The position numbers and the translations under genes are program-made. Shown one piece after another: positions 16,835-24,621 of a stretch of DNA of 47,707 bases. Each line of letters begins with the position of its first letter. The stretch's first letter is position 1. The stretch is from Pseudomonas sp. C2B4 (GTDB lineage: Bacteria > Pseudomonadota > Gammaproteobacteria > Pseudomonadales > Pseudomonadaceae): contig NZ_JABFMU010000051.1 of the NCBI RefSeq assembly GCF_013359695.1, positions 1-47,707 on the forward strand, given 5' to 3'. The notes under the pieces are model-generated. The model was given only the letters and a program-made list of their open reading frames with translations. It had not been told where the DNA came from and did no database searches.

Positions 16835-17647
16835 ATGAAACTTGAACTCGTACAGCTGGCAGGTCGCGATGGCGATGTCGCTTACAACATGGAACGCGCT
16901 CTGCGAGCGATTGCCGACAGCGCACCGGACACCGATATCGTGATGTTTCCCGAGGCGTATCTCACCGGCTTTCTCAATCACGAGAATATCGGCCGCCTCG
17001 CCGAACCCGTTTCCGGGTCCAGTGTCCAGGCGATTTGCGCTGCCGCCCGGGAGCGGGATATCGCGGTGGTGGTGGGTTTGATCGAGTGCGACGGCGAGCG
17101 CTTCTACAACACCACGTTGTTCATCACGCCGGAAGGCGTGGCGTTGAGTTATCGAAAGACTCACTTGTGGGTGGGCGAACCCGGCCTCGTCCTGCCAGGC
17201 GACCGCTTTTCGACCGTGCAATGGCGCGGTGTGCGGATCGGGCTGTTGATCTGCTACGACATCGAATTCCCGGAAGGCGCATGCGCATTGGCGGCACTGG
17301 GCGCAGAGCTGATTCTGATCACTGACGGCAACATGGAGCCTTACGGCCACGTGCACCATACCGCCGTTGCCGCCAGGGCCCAGGAAAACCAGGTCTTCGC
17401 GGCCATGGTGAACCGGGTCGGGCAAGGCGATGGCGAAGTGTTCGCCGGAGGCAGCAGCGTAGTCGACCCGTTCGGCCAGCGCCTGTTCGAAGCCGGAGCG
17501 CAGGAATGCCGGCATGTCGTGGAACTGGATATGACGCGGATCGCCCCGGCACGCGCACTCTATGACTATCGCAAGGAGAAACGCTTGCCACTGCACGGCA
17601 CGCTCAATGAGCACGCGGATGGTCGCCGTGAGTGGTTGATTCCCTGA
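16835..17647 (+). CDS. carbon-nitrogen hydrolase (nitrilase superfamily amidase)
   Basis: This 270-residue protein contains the complete catalytic triad. Glu40 is in MFPEAYLTG, Lys108 in SYRKTHLW and Cys140 in LLICYDIEFPEG. The family hydrolyses non-peptide amides; short members with FPEAYLTG resemble the carbamoylputrescine amidase and aliphatic amidase groups. GAAAGGTCC precedes the ATG at 16835. A polyamine-type binding protein gene starts 80 bp downstream, which suggests an N-acyl or N-carbamoyl polyamine substrate. That remains an inference from two adjacent genes. Confidence 0.9.
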   Translation: MKLELVQLAGRDGDVAYNMERALRAIADSAPDTDIVMFPEAYLTGFLNHENIGRLAEPVSGSSVQAICAAARERDIAVVVGLIECDGERFYNTTLFITPEGVALSYRKTHLWVGEPGLVLPGDRFSTVQWRGVRIGLLICYDIEFPEGACALAALGAELILITDGNMEPYGHVHHTAVAARAQENQVFAAMVNRVGQGDGEVFAGGSSVVDPFGQRLFEAGAQECRHVVELDMTRIAPARALYDYRKEKRLPLHGTLNEHADGRREWLIP

Positions 17648-17727
17648 GCGGCGAATGCTGCCTCGATTTCAAACAAGAACAATTGCAGCGGATCCCCCAT
17701 CGAGGGTCGATTCGCCAGGAGCACCCT

Positions 17728-18828
17728 ATGAAATCTTCGCGTTTGCTGCACGTTGGCCTGTTGACCTTTTTCGGGCTGGGCATGGGCGCCAGTTGGGCGC
17801 AGGCCTCCAGTGTGAACCTGTACAACTGGTATGACTTCATTGCCCCCGAAGCGCCCAAGGACTTCGAGAAGGAAACCGGCACGCCCATGGTGCTGGATAC
17901 CTTCGACAGCGCGGAAGTGATGCAGAGCAAATTGATGGTCGGGCGCAGCGGATACGACGTCGTGGTCGTGACGAGCAGTACGCTGCCCAACCTGATCAAG
18001 GCGGGCGTGCTCAAGGAACTGGATGGCAGCCAATTGAGCAACCGGTCGAACCTTGATCCCGGGATCCTCGCCAAAGTTGCCCACAACGATCCCGGCAATC
18101 GCTATGCGATCCCCTACCTGTGGGGCACCACGGGTATTGGCTATGACGTGGACAAGGTAGCGGCGGTATTGGGCACGTCTGCCCCGGTGGACTCCTGGGA
18201 TCTGATCTTCAAGGAAGAAAACATCGCCAAGCTCAGCCAGTGCGGCGTCGCAATGCTCGATTCCCCCGGCGAGATCATTCCCATCGCCTTGCATTATCTC
18301 GGTTTGCCCCCCGACAGCAACAACCCGGATGACTATGCAAAGGCCCAGGCGCTGTTGCTGAAAATCCGCCCTTACATCACTTACTTCGATTCGTCGCGGT
18401 TCATCACTGACCTGGCCAACGGCAATATCTGCGCCGTGGTGGCCTGGTCGGGTGGCGTGCATGACGCGAAGGTCAACGCCGAACGCGCGAAGAACGGTCG
18501 CCAGATCGCTTACCGCATTTCGCGCGAAGGCTCTTCGATTTGGGTGGAAACGATGGTGCTGCTCAAGGACGCCCCGCATCCGGAACAAGGCATGAACTTC
18601 ATCAACTACATGATGCGCCCGGAAATCATCGCTAAAAGCACCAACTACCTGGGCTATCCCAACGGCAACAAAAGCGCCATGCCCTTTGTCGACGAGGGGC
18701 TGAGAAACAACCCTGACGTCTACCCCCCGGCAACAACCCTGGCCACGCTGTTCCCCGACCAGCCACTGCCGCTCAAAACCGAGCGCATTCGTACCCGGGT
18801 CTGGAGCAAGGTCAAAAGCGGGACCTGA
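17728..18828 (+). CDS. polyamine-type ABC transporter substrate-binding protein (PotF/SpuD-like)
   Basis: This 366-residue periplasmic protein has a signal peptide that probably ends at SWAQA (around residue 26). The mature N terminus, VNLYNWYDFIAPEAPKDFEK, is close to the PotF family pattern, and FDSAEVMQSKLMVG and GYDVVVVTSS follow. CAGGAGCACC precedes the ATG at 17728; the open frame upstream is rejected because it lacks a signal peptide. It binds putrescine, spermidine or a relative. No permease or ATPase gene is adjacent, so it must work with a transporter encoded elsewhere or act as a sensor. It follows the amidase by 80 bp. Confidence 0.91.
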   Translation: MKSSRLLHVGLLTFFGLGMGASWAQASSVNLYNWYDFIAPEAPKDFEKETGTPMVLDTFDSAEVMQSKLMVGRSGYDVVVVTSSTLPNLIKAGVLKELDGSQLSNRSNLDPGILAKVAHNDPGNRYAIPYLWGTTGIGYDVDKVAAVLGTSAPVDSWDLIFKEENIAKLSQCGVAMLDSPGEIIPIALHYLGLPPDSNNPDDYAKAQALLLKIRPYITYFDSSRFITDLANGNICAVVAWSGGVHDAKVNAERAKNGRQIAYRISREGSSIWVETMVLLKDAPHPEQGMNFINYMMRPEIIAKSTNYLGYPNGNKSAMPFVDEGLRNNPDVYPPATTLATLFPDQPLPLKTERIRTRVWSKVKSGT

Positions 18829-18845
18829 ATCCCATCATCACCTTC

Positions 18846-18873
18846 CCGCTGCTTGCTTCGGAGCAAGCAGCGG
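18846..18873 (+). terminator. probable hairpin terminator after the binding-protein gene
   Basis: CCGCTGCTTGC-TTCGGA-GCAAGCAGCGG is a perfect 11-bp stem with a 6-base loop, 17 bp after the stop codon. It is followed by ATTGTTCTG rather than a clean T-run. Confidence 0.65.
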
Positions 18874-18961
18874 ATTGTTCTGCCGTGCCAGGTATGCTCC
18901 GCTGAACAAGCCGCCCTAAGCCCCAAAAAAACGAACGTCATCCTATGGCTCGTTGGACGTA

Positions 18962-19369
18962 TCAGCTACGGCGAAATTCGATGGTGAAATGATCGCCATC
19001 AAAATGGGTCAGTCGGCCAATCAAATCTTCCCGTGTTGAGAAAGTGTTGTTCAGCTTGCTGGCGTCTCCGCCCTTTGCGACCGCTTCCGGATTGTCCGTT
19101 CTGGCGAGCACCAGTCGGACATTCAGGTTACTCGCCAAGGTAATTTCCAGATGTCTGCGTAACAGATTCCAGCCCGCTCGGTTACTCCCATTCCACCTCG
19201 AAAGCGAATCGACATATCGCAGGACGCCATCCGCTGGCGGTTCGAAGTATTGCTTCCAACAACTGATAACCAGCTCGCCGTCCGCAGAAATCGCCGAGAC
19301 GGCCCAATTAGGGTTGTCGAGTTTCGCCTTGTACCGTTGAAAGGCGGTCGTATAGTTCAAACTTGCCAT
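18962..19369 (-). CDS. hypothetical protein, possible partner of the nuclease-like gene
   Basis: This 135-residue protein begins MASLNYTTAFQRYKAKLDNP. AAGGATG lies 8 bp upstream of the ATG at 19369, so I reject the extension to 19495. It is mixed alpha/beta in character, with hydrophobic strands such as VRLVLART and HFTIEFRRS, and it has no signal peptide or membrane segment. I do not recognise a family. It lies 142 bp after the PD-(D/E)XK nuclease-like gene on the same strand, in DNA with more A+T than the flanking catabolic genes. A nuclease partner, inhibitor or DNA-binding role is possible but not shown. Confidence 0.7.
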   Translation of the reverse strand: MASLNYTTAFQRYKAKLDNPNWAVSAISADGELVISCWKQYFEPPADGVLRYVDSLSRWNGSNRAGWNLLRRHLEITLASNLNVRLVLARTDNPEAVAKGGDASKLNNTFSTREDLIGRLTHFDGDHFTIEFRRS

Positions 19370-19511
19370 CGTAGTTACATCCTTGCTTGTTGCACTGACA
19401 GGATCCTTGCGCGGACTTGGCGCAGAATCACTTTCAAGTGATTTGGCTTTTATGAAAAATCGATTACCGAAAAAACGGCATTCTCTAACTGCCAATCAAT
19501 CGAGTTCAGGT

Positions 19512-20000
19512 TCAGTTGGCGGCGCGCAAGTAGGCTATGAATCCTGCCCAGTCGTGGCTCTGATACTTCTCCAGCATGCGCTTGGGCAGCTTGATCTGAG
19601 GTATGGGCCAATCGATGGACTCCTGCCATTCGATCTCATCGAGAATGTGCTGGCCGGTAAAATAGCGAACCTCATCTTCGTTCGTGTTGTAGATGAGGAA
19701 GATGCGGTCGGGATTCGCACTCACCGCAGATCGACTCAGCCCCCGCTGATTATTCCAGTTCTCGCCACTCTTAATCTGTACTTCAAAATAACGGCCTTCG
19801 TGGCCGACGACTCCGTCGATGCCCTTGTCATCCACCAGCGATGGAAATACATCGAAATCCTCTTCGAGCAGGTATCCCCAAATGGCGAACTCATTACGCT
19901 TACCTATTGCGAGTTTTTTTTCACGCCCTGCATCCTTATGCCGTTTACGGCGAAATTTTCGATGCCCCACCGAGGACCGAAGAAGGCCATATGCTATCAC
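19512..20000 (-). CDS. PD-(D/E)XK nuclease-like protein (DUF4365-like)
   Basis: This protein of about 162 residues has a readable PD-(D/E)XK pattern. Glu37 is in GKRNEFAIWGYLLEE, Asp62 in DDKGIDGVV, and a (E/Q)xK strand is present as FEVQIKS (Gln75, Lys77). This is the core of restriction-like endonucleases and resembles DUF4365-type proteins. The start is uncertain: GTG at 20000 is the first possible, GTG at 19970 is an alternative, and the basic stretch RKFRRKRHKDAGREKK is translated either way. It is followed by an unknown 135-residue protein. A defence or mobile-element role is possible. The 20001-20259 gap upstream shows nothing recognisable. Confidence 0.75.
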   Translation of the reverse strand: MIAYGLLRSSVGHRKFRRKRHKDAGREKKLAIGKRNEFAIWGYLLEEDFDVFPSLVDDKGIDGVVGHEGRYFEVQIKSGENWNNQRGLSRSAVSANPDRIFLIYNTNEDEVRYFTGQHILDEIEWQESIDWPIPQIKLPKRMLEKYQSHDWAGFIAYLRAAN

Positions 20001-20259
20001 TCAGCAACAGAAATTTATCTAGCGCGAGGCCGTATCGCCAGGTCAGTGATTTGACAGGTTCCCAAATCAGAAAAAACTGATAGAGATGGATTGGAAGCAG
20101 CGCTTCGCGAAAGGCAACAACCGGTTGCCTCTTAAATCCAGCTGGAAAGCCAGGGCAGTTTCAATGCAATGCATGCAATCAAACACCAACCTTTGCATGT
20201 GCGTTACGCAGGCTTCGGCTTGAATACTCTGCCTATTTCCCTCATCACCCCACCAAGGG

Positions 20260-20796
20260 TTAAGTTATTTTCAATAACACGGTTCTGCTTTGTAAGGTTA
20301 TGCCGCTAGCCTTTAACAGGCGTTGGTATAAGTCGCCCACGAGACAAGCTTTGGATTCGTAAATGGTAAATCCAAATACGCTATCGAGAAGCCACCAGTT
20401 TACTCCATTAGGTGATTGGCCCAGTGCCACGTGGTGGCCTGTGTCGTTCAATGACCCGGGGAGAATTTGCAGCGACCATTTCCCGCCATCAGTCATGTAT
20501 TGCGGCAGGATTTGGTCCAGGCCGGCAAGAACCTGATTATCCCATATGACTTCAACTGTGGATTTCCCCCACATCCACATGTCTAACGTGCTCTTTGCGT
20601 TCGGATTGTGCAGGCAGTTTGTCTTCAGATGCTCGATCATTTTTTGCCGATTTATAATATTGTTTGAATCTTGGGTTTCTCCAATTAATAGTACTTTTGA
20701 GGCGTTCTCTTTGTCGTGCAAATAGAACGATGCAACGGCATCGCAACAATCTTCAACTCCTTCAGGGAGTTTTATGCGGAGAACTTCCTTGCACAT
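20260..20796 (-). CDS. possible YopT/AvrPphB-like (C58) cysteine protease fold protein
   Basis: This 178-residue protein has clearly lower G+C than its neighbours. AAGGAAAA lies 6 bp before the ATG, so the start is good. Three features recall C58 cysteine proteases: VEDCCDAVASFYL near the N terminus (Cys17/Cys18), GHHVALGQSPNG (His121/His122), and WWLLDSVFGFTIYES (Asp138). The spacings of about 104 residues from Cys to His and 16-17 from His to Asp are close to those recalled for AvrPphB (Cys98, His212, Asp227). No signal peptide is visible. It could be a type III or type VI effector-like toxin, or a relative without activity. The family call is inference from residue pattern alone. Confidence 0.6.
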   Translation of the reverse strand: MCKEVLRIKLPEGVEDCCDAVASFYLHDKENASKVLLIGETQDSNNIINRQKMIEHLKTNCLHNPNAKSTLDMWMWGKSTVEVIWDNQVLAGLDQILPQYMTDGGKWSLQILPGSLNDTGHHVALGQSPNGVNWWLLDSVFGFTIYESKACLVGDLYQRLLKASGITLQSRTVLLKIT

Positions 20797-20839
20797 GTTA
20801 TTTTTCCTTGCGTGAAGGGTGGAGCTGGAGGCTGTTGGC

Positions 20840-21010
20840 TCACAAATATAGCTGGTTTATTGGCAGTATCCATTTCGCCGAATCACTCTTCACGCTACCC
20901 ACAGCCTTGACGACGGCGTCTGCCGATGCGCGCCCGTGCTGGAGCAGCAGCTGCTCGGTCTGCTGTGGCGAGAGCCACACATACTTGGGTACTAAGTCAT
21001 GCATACCCAT
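20840..21010 (-). CDS. small hypothetical ORF upstream of the protease-like gene
   Basis: A 56-codon ORF runs from ATG at 21010 to TGA at 20840, ending 43 bp before the protease-like gene. It reads MGMHDLVPKYVWLSPQQTEQ at the start and has a plausible GGTGGA ribosome site. It contains a leucine- and alanine-rich amphipathic stretch. I recognise no family. A second frame just upstream (roughly 20996-21113) also reads like protein (VWPWGEFKDPVGAVCHALV) and stops inside this ORF. The two may therefore be pieces of one older gene separated by a frameshift. Confidence 0.35.
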   Translation of the reverse strand: MGMHDLVPKYVWLSPQQTEQLLLQHGRASADAVVKAVGSVKSDSAKWILPINQLYL

Positions 21011-21160
21011 GTATCCACCGCCATTACCAACGCATGACAGACAGCGCCGACCGGATCTTTAAACTCGCCCCATGGCCACACTTCAGCAGTGGGCCTGCAT
21101 CGCGCACAGGTCAGTCAATCCGGCGTCAACGCCGACACCTCCTCCTTTGGACTAAAAAAC

Positions 21161-21868
21161 ATGAGTGCATCTCAAAAGGTCGTCATCGTTACCGGCGCGT
21201 CACAAGGCATAGGAGCTGAAGTCGTGAAGGCGTTCCGCAACCTCGACTACCGTGTCGTTGCGACGTCCCGTTCGATCAGGCCGTCGGACGACCCGAACAT
21301 CCTGGCGGTCGCTGGGGATATCGGCGATCCGGCGACGGCACAGCGCGTTATTCGCGAGGCTGTCGCGCGATTCGGCCGGGTCGATACGCTGGTGAATAAC
21401 GCCGGCATCTACATTGGCAAGCCGTTCACCGAGAACACCCTGGAAGACTTCAACGCCGTCATGAACGTGAACATGGCGGGCTTCTATCACATCACCCAAC
21501 TGGCCATCGCTGAAATGCAAAAGTATGGGCGCGGCCATGTGGTGACCGTCACCGGCAGTGTAGAGAACGGCATCAGCGGCGCGCATACGGCCCTGGCGGC
21601 GCTGACCAAGGGCGGCTTGAACGCCGTGACCCGGTCGCTGGCGATCGAATACGCCCGGCAAGGCATCCGCGTCAACGCGGTTGCGCCGGGCATCACCAAG
21701 ACGCCCATGCACAATGAGGCATATTACGAGATGCTGGGCAGCCTCCATCCGCTGGGGCGCATGGGCGAAGCGAGCGAAATCGCCAGCGCCATCCTGTTCC
21801 TCGATTCGGCGGAGTTCATTACCGGAGAAATCCTGCACGTCGACGGCGGTCAGAGCGCCGGTCGGTAA
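21161..21868 (+). CDS. SDR-family protein lacking the catalytic tyrosine
   Basis: This 235-residue SDR has TGASQGIGAE for cofactor binding and NNAGIYIG, and it ends with GEILHVDGGQSAGR. The active-site block reads VTVTGSVENG followed by HTALAALTKGG. Lysine and serine are present, but the position four residues before the lysine is alanine, so the usual YxxxK tyrosine is missing. A subgroup of proteobacterial SDRs with ALAxLTKGGLNA is known to me from general reading; its chemistry is not established. The ATG at 21161 gives the family N terminus. Its ribosome site is weak. It stands alone, flanked by accessory genes. Confidence 0.85.
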   Translation: MSASQKVVIVTGASQGIGAEVVKAFRNLDYRVVATSRSIRPSDDPNILAVAGDIGDPATAQRVIREAVARFGRVDTLVNNAGIYIGKPFTENTLEDFNAVMNVNMAGFYHITQLAIAEMQKYGRGHVVTVTGSVENGISGAHTALAALTKGGLNAVTRSLAIEYARQGIRVNAVAPGITKTPMHNEAYYEMLGSLHPLGRMGEASEIASAILFLDSAEFITGEILHVDGGQSAGR

Positions 21869-21878
21869 CGGTTGCGAA

Positions 21879-21911
21879 CAGAGTCCTTTGCGGCCATCGC
21901 GAAGGACTCTG
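21879..21911 (+). terminator. hairpin after the SDR gene
   Basis: CAGAGTCCTTTGCG-GCCAT-CGCGAAGGACTCTG forms a 14-bp stem with one G-T wobble, 10 bp after the SDR stop. No T-run follows, so it is terminator-like rather than a certain intrinsic terminator. The remaining gap to 22096 shows nothing else. Confidence 0.5.
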
Positions 21912-22096
21912 CCAGTGACAATGGCATGCTCCCCACTATTTGGAGCAATGGGTCACCGCCTTGATTCAGGTCCGAATCGGATTTGCTTGAGGGACCGAGT
22001 AGACGCCGGAGGGTAGTGTTGATACCCCTTGCCTACCGTCCGCTTTGGGTCGATTTCAACCCTGACGCATAGGAATGTACCCTCCAGGACGATCCC

Positions 22097-23044
22097 TCAC
22101 TTCTTGTCATCGGCTTCTTTTTTAGTCTTCCAAGCCTCGCGAACCGTCTTCGCCTGGGCGATGAGTGTGTTCATGAGCTCCGTTGACGTACTGATCCCTG
22201 ACTTCTCGCTTGACGTGTTCGCCCCACAAGCGGAATGCATGTCAACCTTCCCCTTTTGGGGAAACTTGATGGTCTGGATGAAGTTTGGGTCCGCCACAGT
22301 CGTTGTGAATTGCTTACCCGTAAGGGGTGCGCTGGTGAACGTGATCGTCGCCGTGCGACACGCCGAATAGATCATGATTTCCTGGGGATTATTGATCTGA
22401 GCAATGAAGGCATCCCTTGCTATTGCGTCGCCCGGCAATGAACCGAATTGAATGTCGAAACGTACGGGATCAACACACGTGCGCTGAATAGACCCATGGC
22501 GGGCGCTGGGGTCGGCGGCCTTGGATTTAGTCGCATTCAGGAACTCTTCGGTGTCAATTGCCAGGGGCAGTTCTGCCGGCATGGGTATGCACCCCCCTTC
22601 ACCGCCAGGTGGAGCGGTTGCGACTGCAGCCATAATCACAGAGACAGCAATCCCGGCAACGCTTTCGATCATCTTGGTACGGTTGTCTTCGATTTCGGTA
22701 CCGACCGACTCAAGCAGATCGGTGTTGTCGCGCTTTTTCACCATCAAGTGCGTCTTGATGCCCATTGAATCAGAAGGTCGAATCATGAAACTGACCTTCG
22801 AGGGATCGCCATTTGCACCGGCTTCGGCTGGCGTAGACGTGAGACTCAGCCCTGTTTTTTTGTCAGGATCGGAGTACGAGGCATAGAGAATGGACTTGGG
22901 CAGGGTGAACTTGGTCAACCCTTCAAAATCACCGGGATAGTTGGGGCCGTTGTGAGCAACTTCGTATTTCACAGTGGGTTGGCCGGAGCATCCGGCGAGT
23001 ATTGAAGCTGCAACGGATGTAGCCAGCAGCAGAGGAACGCGCAT
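22097..23044 (-). CDS. lipoprotein of unknown function
   Basis: This 315-residue protein has the lipoprotein signal MRVPLLLATSVAASILAGCS, with lipobox LAGC (Cys19). The mature chain is soluble and includes a small hydrophobic stretch, SVAGIAVSVIMAAVATAPPG (about 127-146), which may contact the membrane or form a buried helix. Four or more cysteines in the mature part (GGCIPMP, QRTCVDP, YSACRT, HSACGA) suggest disulfides in the periplasm. It ends in a charged Lys-rich tail. I recognise no family. It is divergent from a zinc metalloprotease gene with a 198-bp shared promoter region, which hints at a linked function. Confidence 0.85.
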   Translation of the reverse strand: MRVPLLLATSVAASILAGCSGQPTVKYEVAHNGPNYPGDFEGLTKFTLPKSILYASYSDPDKKTGLSLTSTPAEAGANGDPSKVSFMIRPSDSMGIKTHLMVKKRDNTDLLESVGTEIEDNRTKMIESVAGIAVSVIMAAVATAPPGGEGGCIPMPAELPLAIDTEEFLNATKSKAADPSARHGSIQRTCVDPVRFDIQFGSLPGDAIARDAFIAQINNPQEIMIYSACRTATITFTSAPLTGKQFTTTVADPNFIQTIKFPQKGKVDMHSACGANTSSEKSGISTSTELMNTLIAQAKTVREAWKTKKEADDKK

Positions 23045-23242
23045 GGGGATTTATCCTTCGTTGAGCATTCGGTGGCGGGCACTTCCGCACCCATCCATGG
23101 CACATTGCCATTTCTACCCTAGCCAGTGACGGCCGGGGCGTCCAATGCATATGGCAATCTGCCAGACGGTCAGTCCGGATTAGCTCTGGTGAGCTAATTT
23201 TCATTGTGTGCAGTTACCTCAAACGCGCATATGGAGAATGTC

Positions 23243-24034
23243 ATGGTTGACCAAGCTGCTGGCGTCTTACCTGCCGATCCGTTTCGTTTAAAGCGCCCGG
23301 AGCAACAGGGCATCGCCAAAGACCCCAGGGTTCATGTATACGGAAAACACGAACAAATAATCTGTGATACCGAATCTCGCGGTTATAAACGCAACCCCGC
23401 AGAACTGCAGCTCAACGCTACTGAAGGTTTCATTCCACTTTGGAGCGAAGGTTCAATTCTCAGATGGAGATTCCAGGAGCAATCACTTTCAAACTTCGAG
23501 TCGCCCAACGAAGTCAAAGCCAAAATTGAAGAGCTTTTCGCTCTGGCACTGGAGGCTTGGGGAGATGCAGTTCCCGTTAGTTTTACGAGGGATGATGACG
23601 CTTGGGATTTCCAGATCGTCGTCCAGGAGGTCGAACGGTGCAACGCAGCCAGGGCCTGCGTTTTGGCAAGCGCCTTCTTCCCTGATGCCGGTCGTCATGA
23701 CCTGGTGATCTATCCAACACTCTTCAAGCAGGATCTATCTGAGCAGATAGAGACGATAGCCCATGAGCTGGGTCATGTGTTTGGCCTCCGCCATTGGTTC
23801 GCCCCTCAGAGTGAACCGGACTACCCGGCGGAGCCCTTCGGCTCACAAGATCGAAGGTCGATCATGAACTATGGCCCCGACAGTCAGCTCACCGAGAAGG
23901 ATAAACAAGACCTTAAAGACCTTTATTCACGTGCTCGAAGTGGAAAACTCAAAGAAATAAACGGTACAGCTATCCGTTTGGTCACGCCGTTCCATACCCT
24001 GCGAGAGCTGGCGAACAGCGTCATTTTCAAATGA
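23243..24034 (+). CDS. matrixin-like zinc metalloprotease (metzincin)
   Basis: This 263-residue protein has the full metzincin zinc motif HELGHVFGLRH (His174, Glu175, His178, His184), and SIMNYG provides the Met-turn at Met208. That order and spacing match M10A matrixin-type enzymes. No signal peptide or RTX export repeats are present, so its route out of the cell, or its cytosolic role, is unclear. GGAG lies 6 bp before the ATG at 23243; the upstream in-frame starts at 23204 and 23231 are less likely. The first ~90 residues form a pro-like or substrate-binding region. It is divergent from a cysteine-rich lipoprotein that might be its partner, inhibitor or target. Confidence 0.88.
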   Translation: MVDQAAGVLPADPFRLKRPEQQGIAKDPRVHVYGKHEQIICDTESRGYKRNPAELQLNATEGFIPLWSEGSILRWRFQEQSLSNFESPNEVKAKIEELFALALEAWGDAVPVSFTRDDDAWDFQIVVQEVERCNAARACVLASAFFPDAGRHDLVIYPTLFKQDLSEQIETIAHELGHVFGLRHWFAPQSEPDYPAEPFGSQDRRSIMNYGPDSQLTEKDKQDLKDLYSRARSGKLKEINGTAIRLVTPFHTLRELANSVIFK

Positions 24035-24223
24035 CACCAACCTGGCCCTGGCCATAAAGGGTAATGCCATGATCCATGGCATAACGCACCGATACCATCA
24101 GACAGGTGACCATCGATCTCAGGTCATCGAAAGTGCCTGGCTCGTAGCAGATCCGGAGCAGTCTTTTTCAGCAGACTGCTCAGGACAGCTGTGCACGCTA
24201 CAACCCCCAGTGAGGCAGGCCTG

Positions 24224-24514
24224 ATGGACGAACTCAATGAATCGAACAAGCACCTGGAGCAAGTCCGTCAATCCCGTCTCTTTCGCTGGGCGCTCATCTT
24301 GCAATGGCTGGGGCTCGCCTTGTTCCTGCTGGCGGTAGGCCTGGCGCTGTTCACCAACCTCCTCCATGAGATTCGTGGTGTCATCCTCATCGCCGTGCTC
24401 GGCATGCTCGGTTTACTTTCGCTGGTGCCGGCGCGGTTCATTCTGACCGTACAACTGATGACACCCCATGGCATCAACAAGACCGGCCTGAGCAAAAAGC
24501 CACCCGAGCATTGA
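24224..24514 (+). CDS. small membrane protein with two transmembrane helices
   Basis: This 96-residue protein begins MDELNESNKHLEQVRQSRLF, and GAGGCAGG lies upstream of the ATG at 24224. Two hydrophobic helices follow, at residues ~20-44 and ~50-72, and a basic C-terminal tail ends it. It should sit in the inner membrane as a hairpin. I recognise no family and no function. It stands between the metalloprotease and the convergent chemoreceptor. The gap from 24035 to 24223 shows no gene. Confidence 0.65.
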   Translation: MDELNESNKHLEQVRQSRLFRWALILQWLGLALFLLAVGLALFTNLLHEIRGVILIAVLGMLGLLSLVPARFILTVQLMTPHGINKTGLSKKPPEH

Positions 24515-24621
24515 AGCCTTACCAACCACTCGTCCTGCCTGCCAGGCCCGGGCATTGCGCGAAGTTCTCTCCAGTGAGCATGGCATGCCCCCCGTTCGAG
24601 ATCGTCAGGCAGGCGCGTCAT

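Noticed and set aside
18829..24223. A complete genomic island or prophage
   Set aside because: There is no integrase, tRNA end, direct repeat or phage structural gene; only composition and gene content hint at acquisition.
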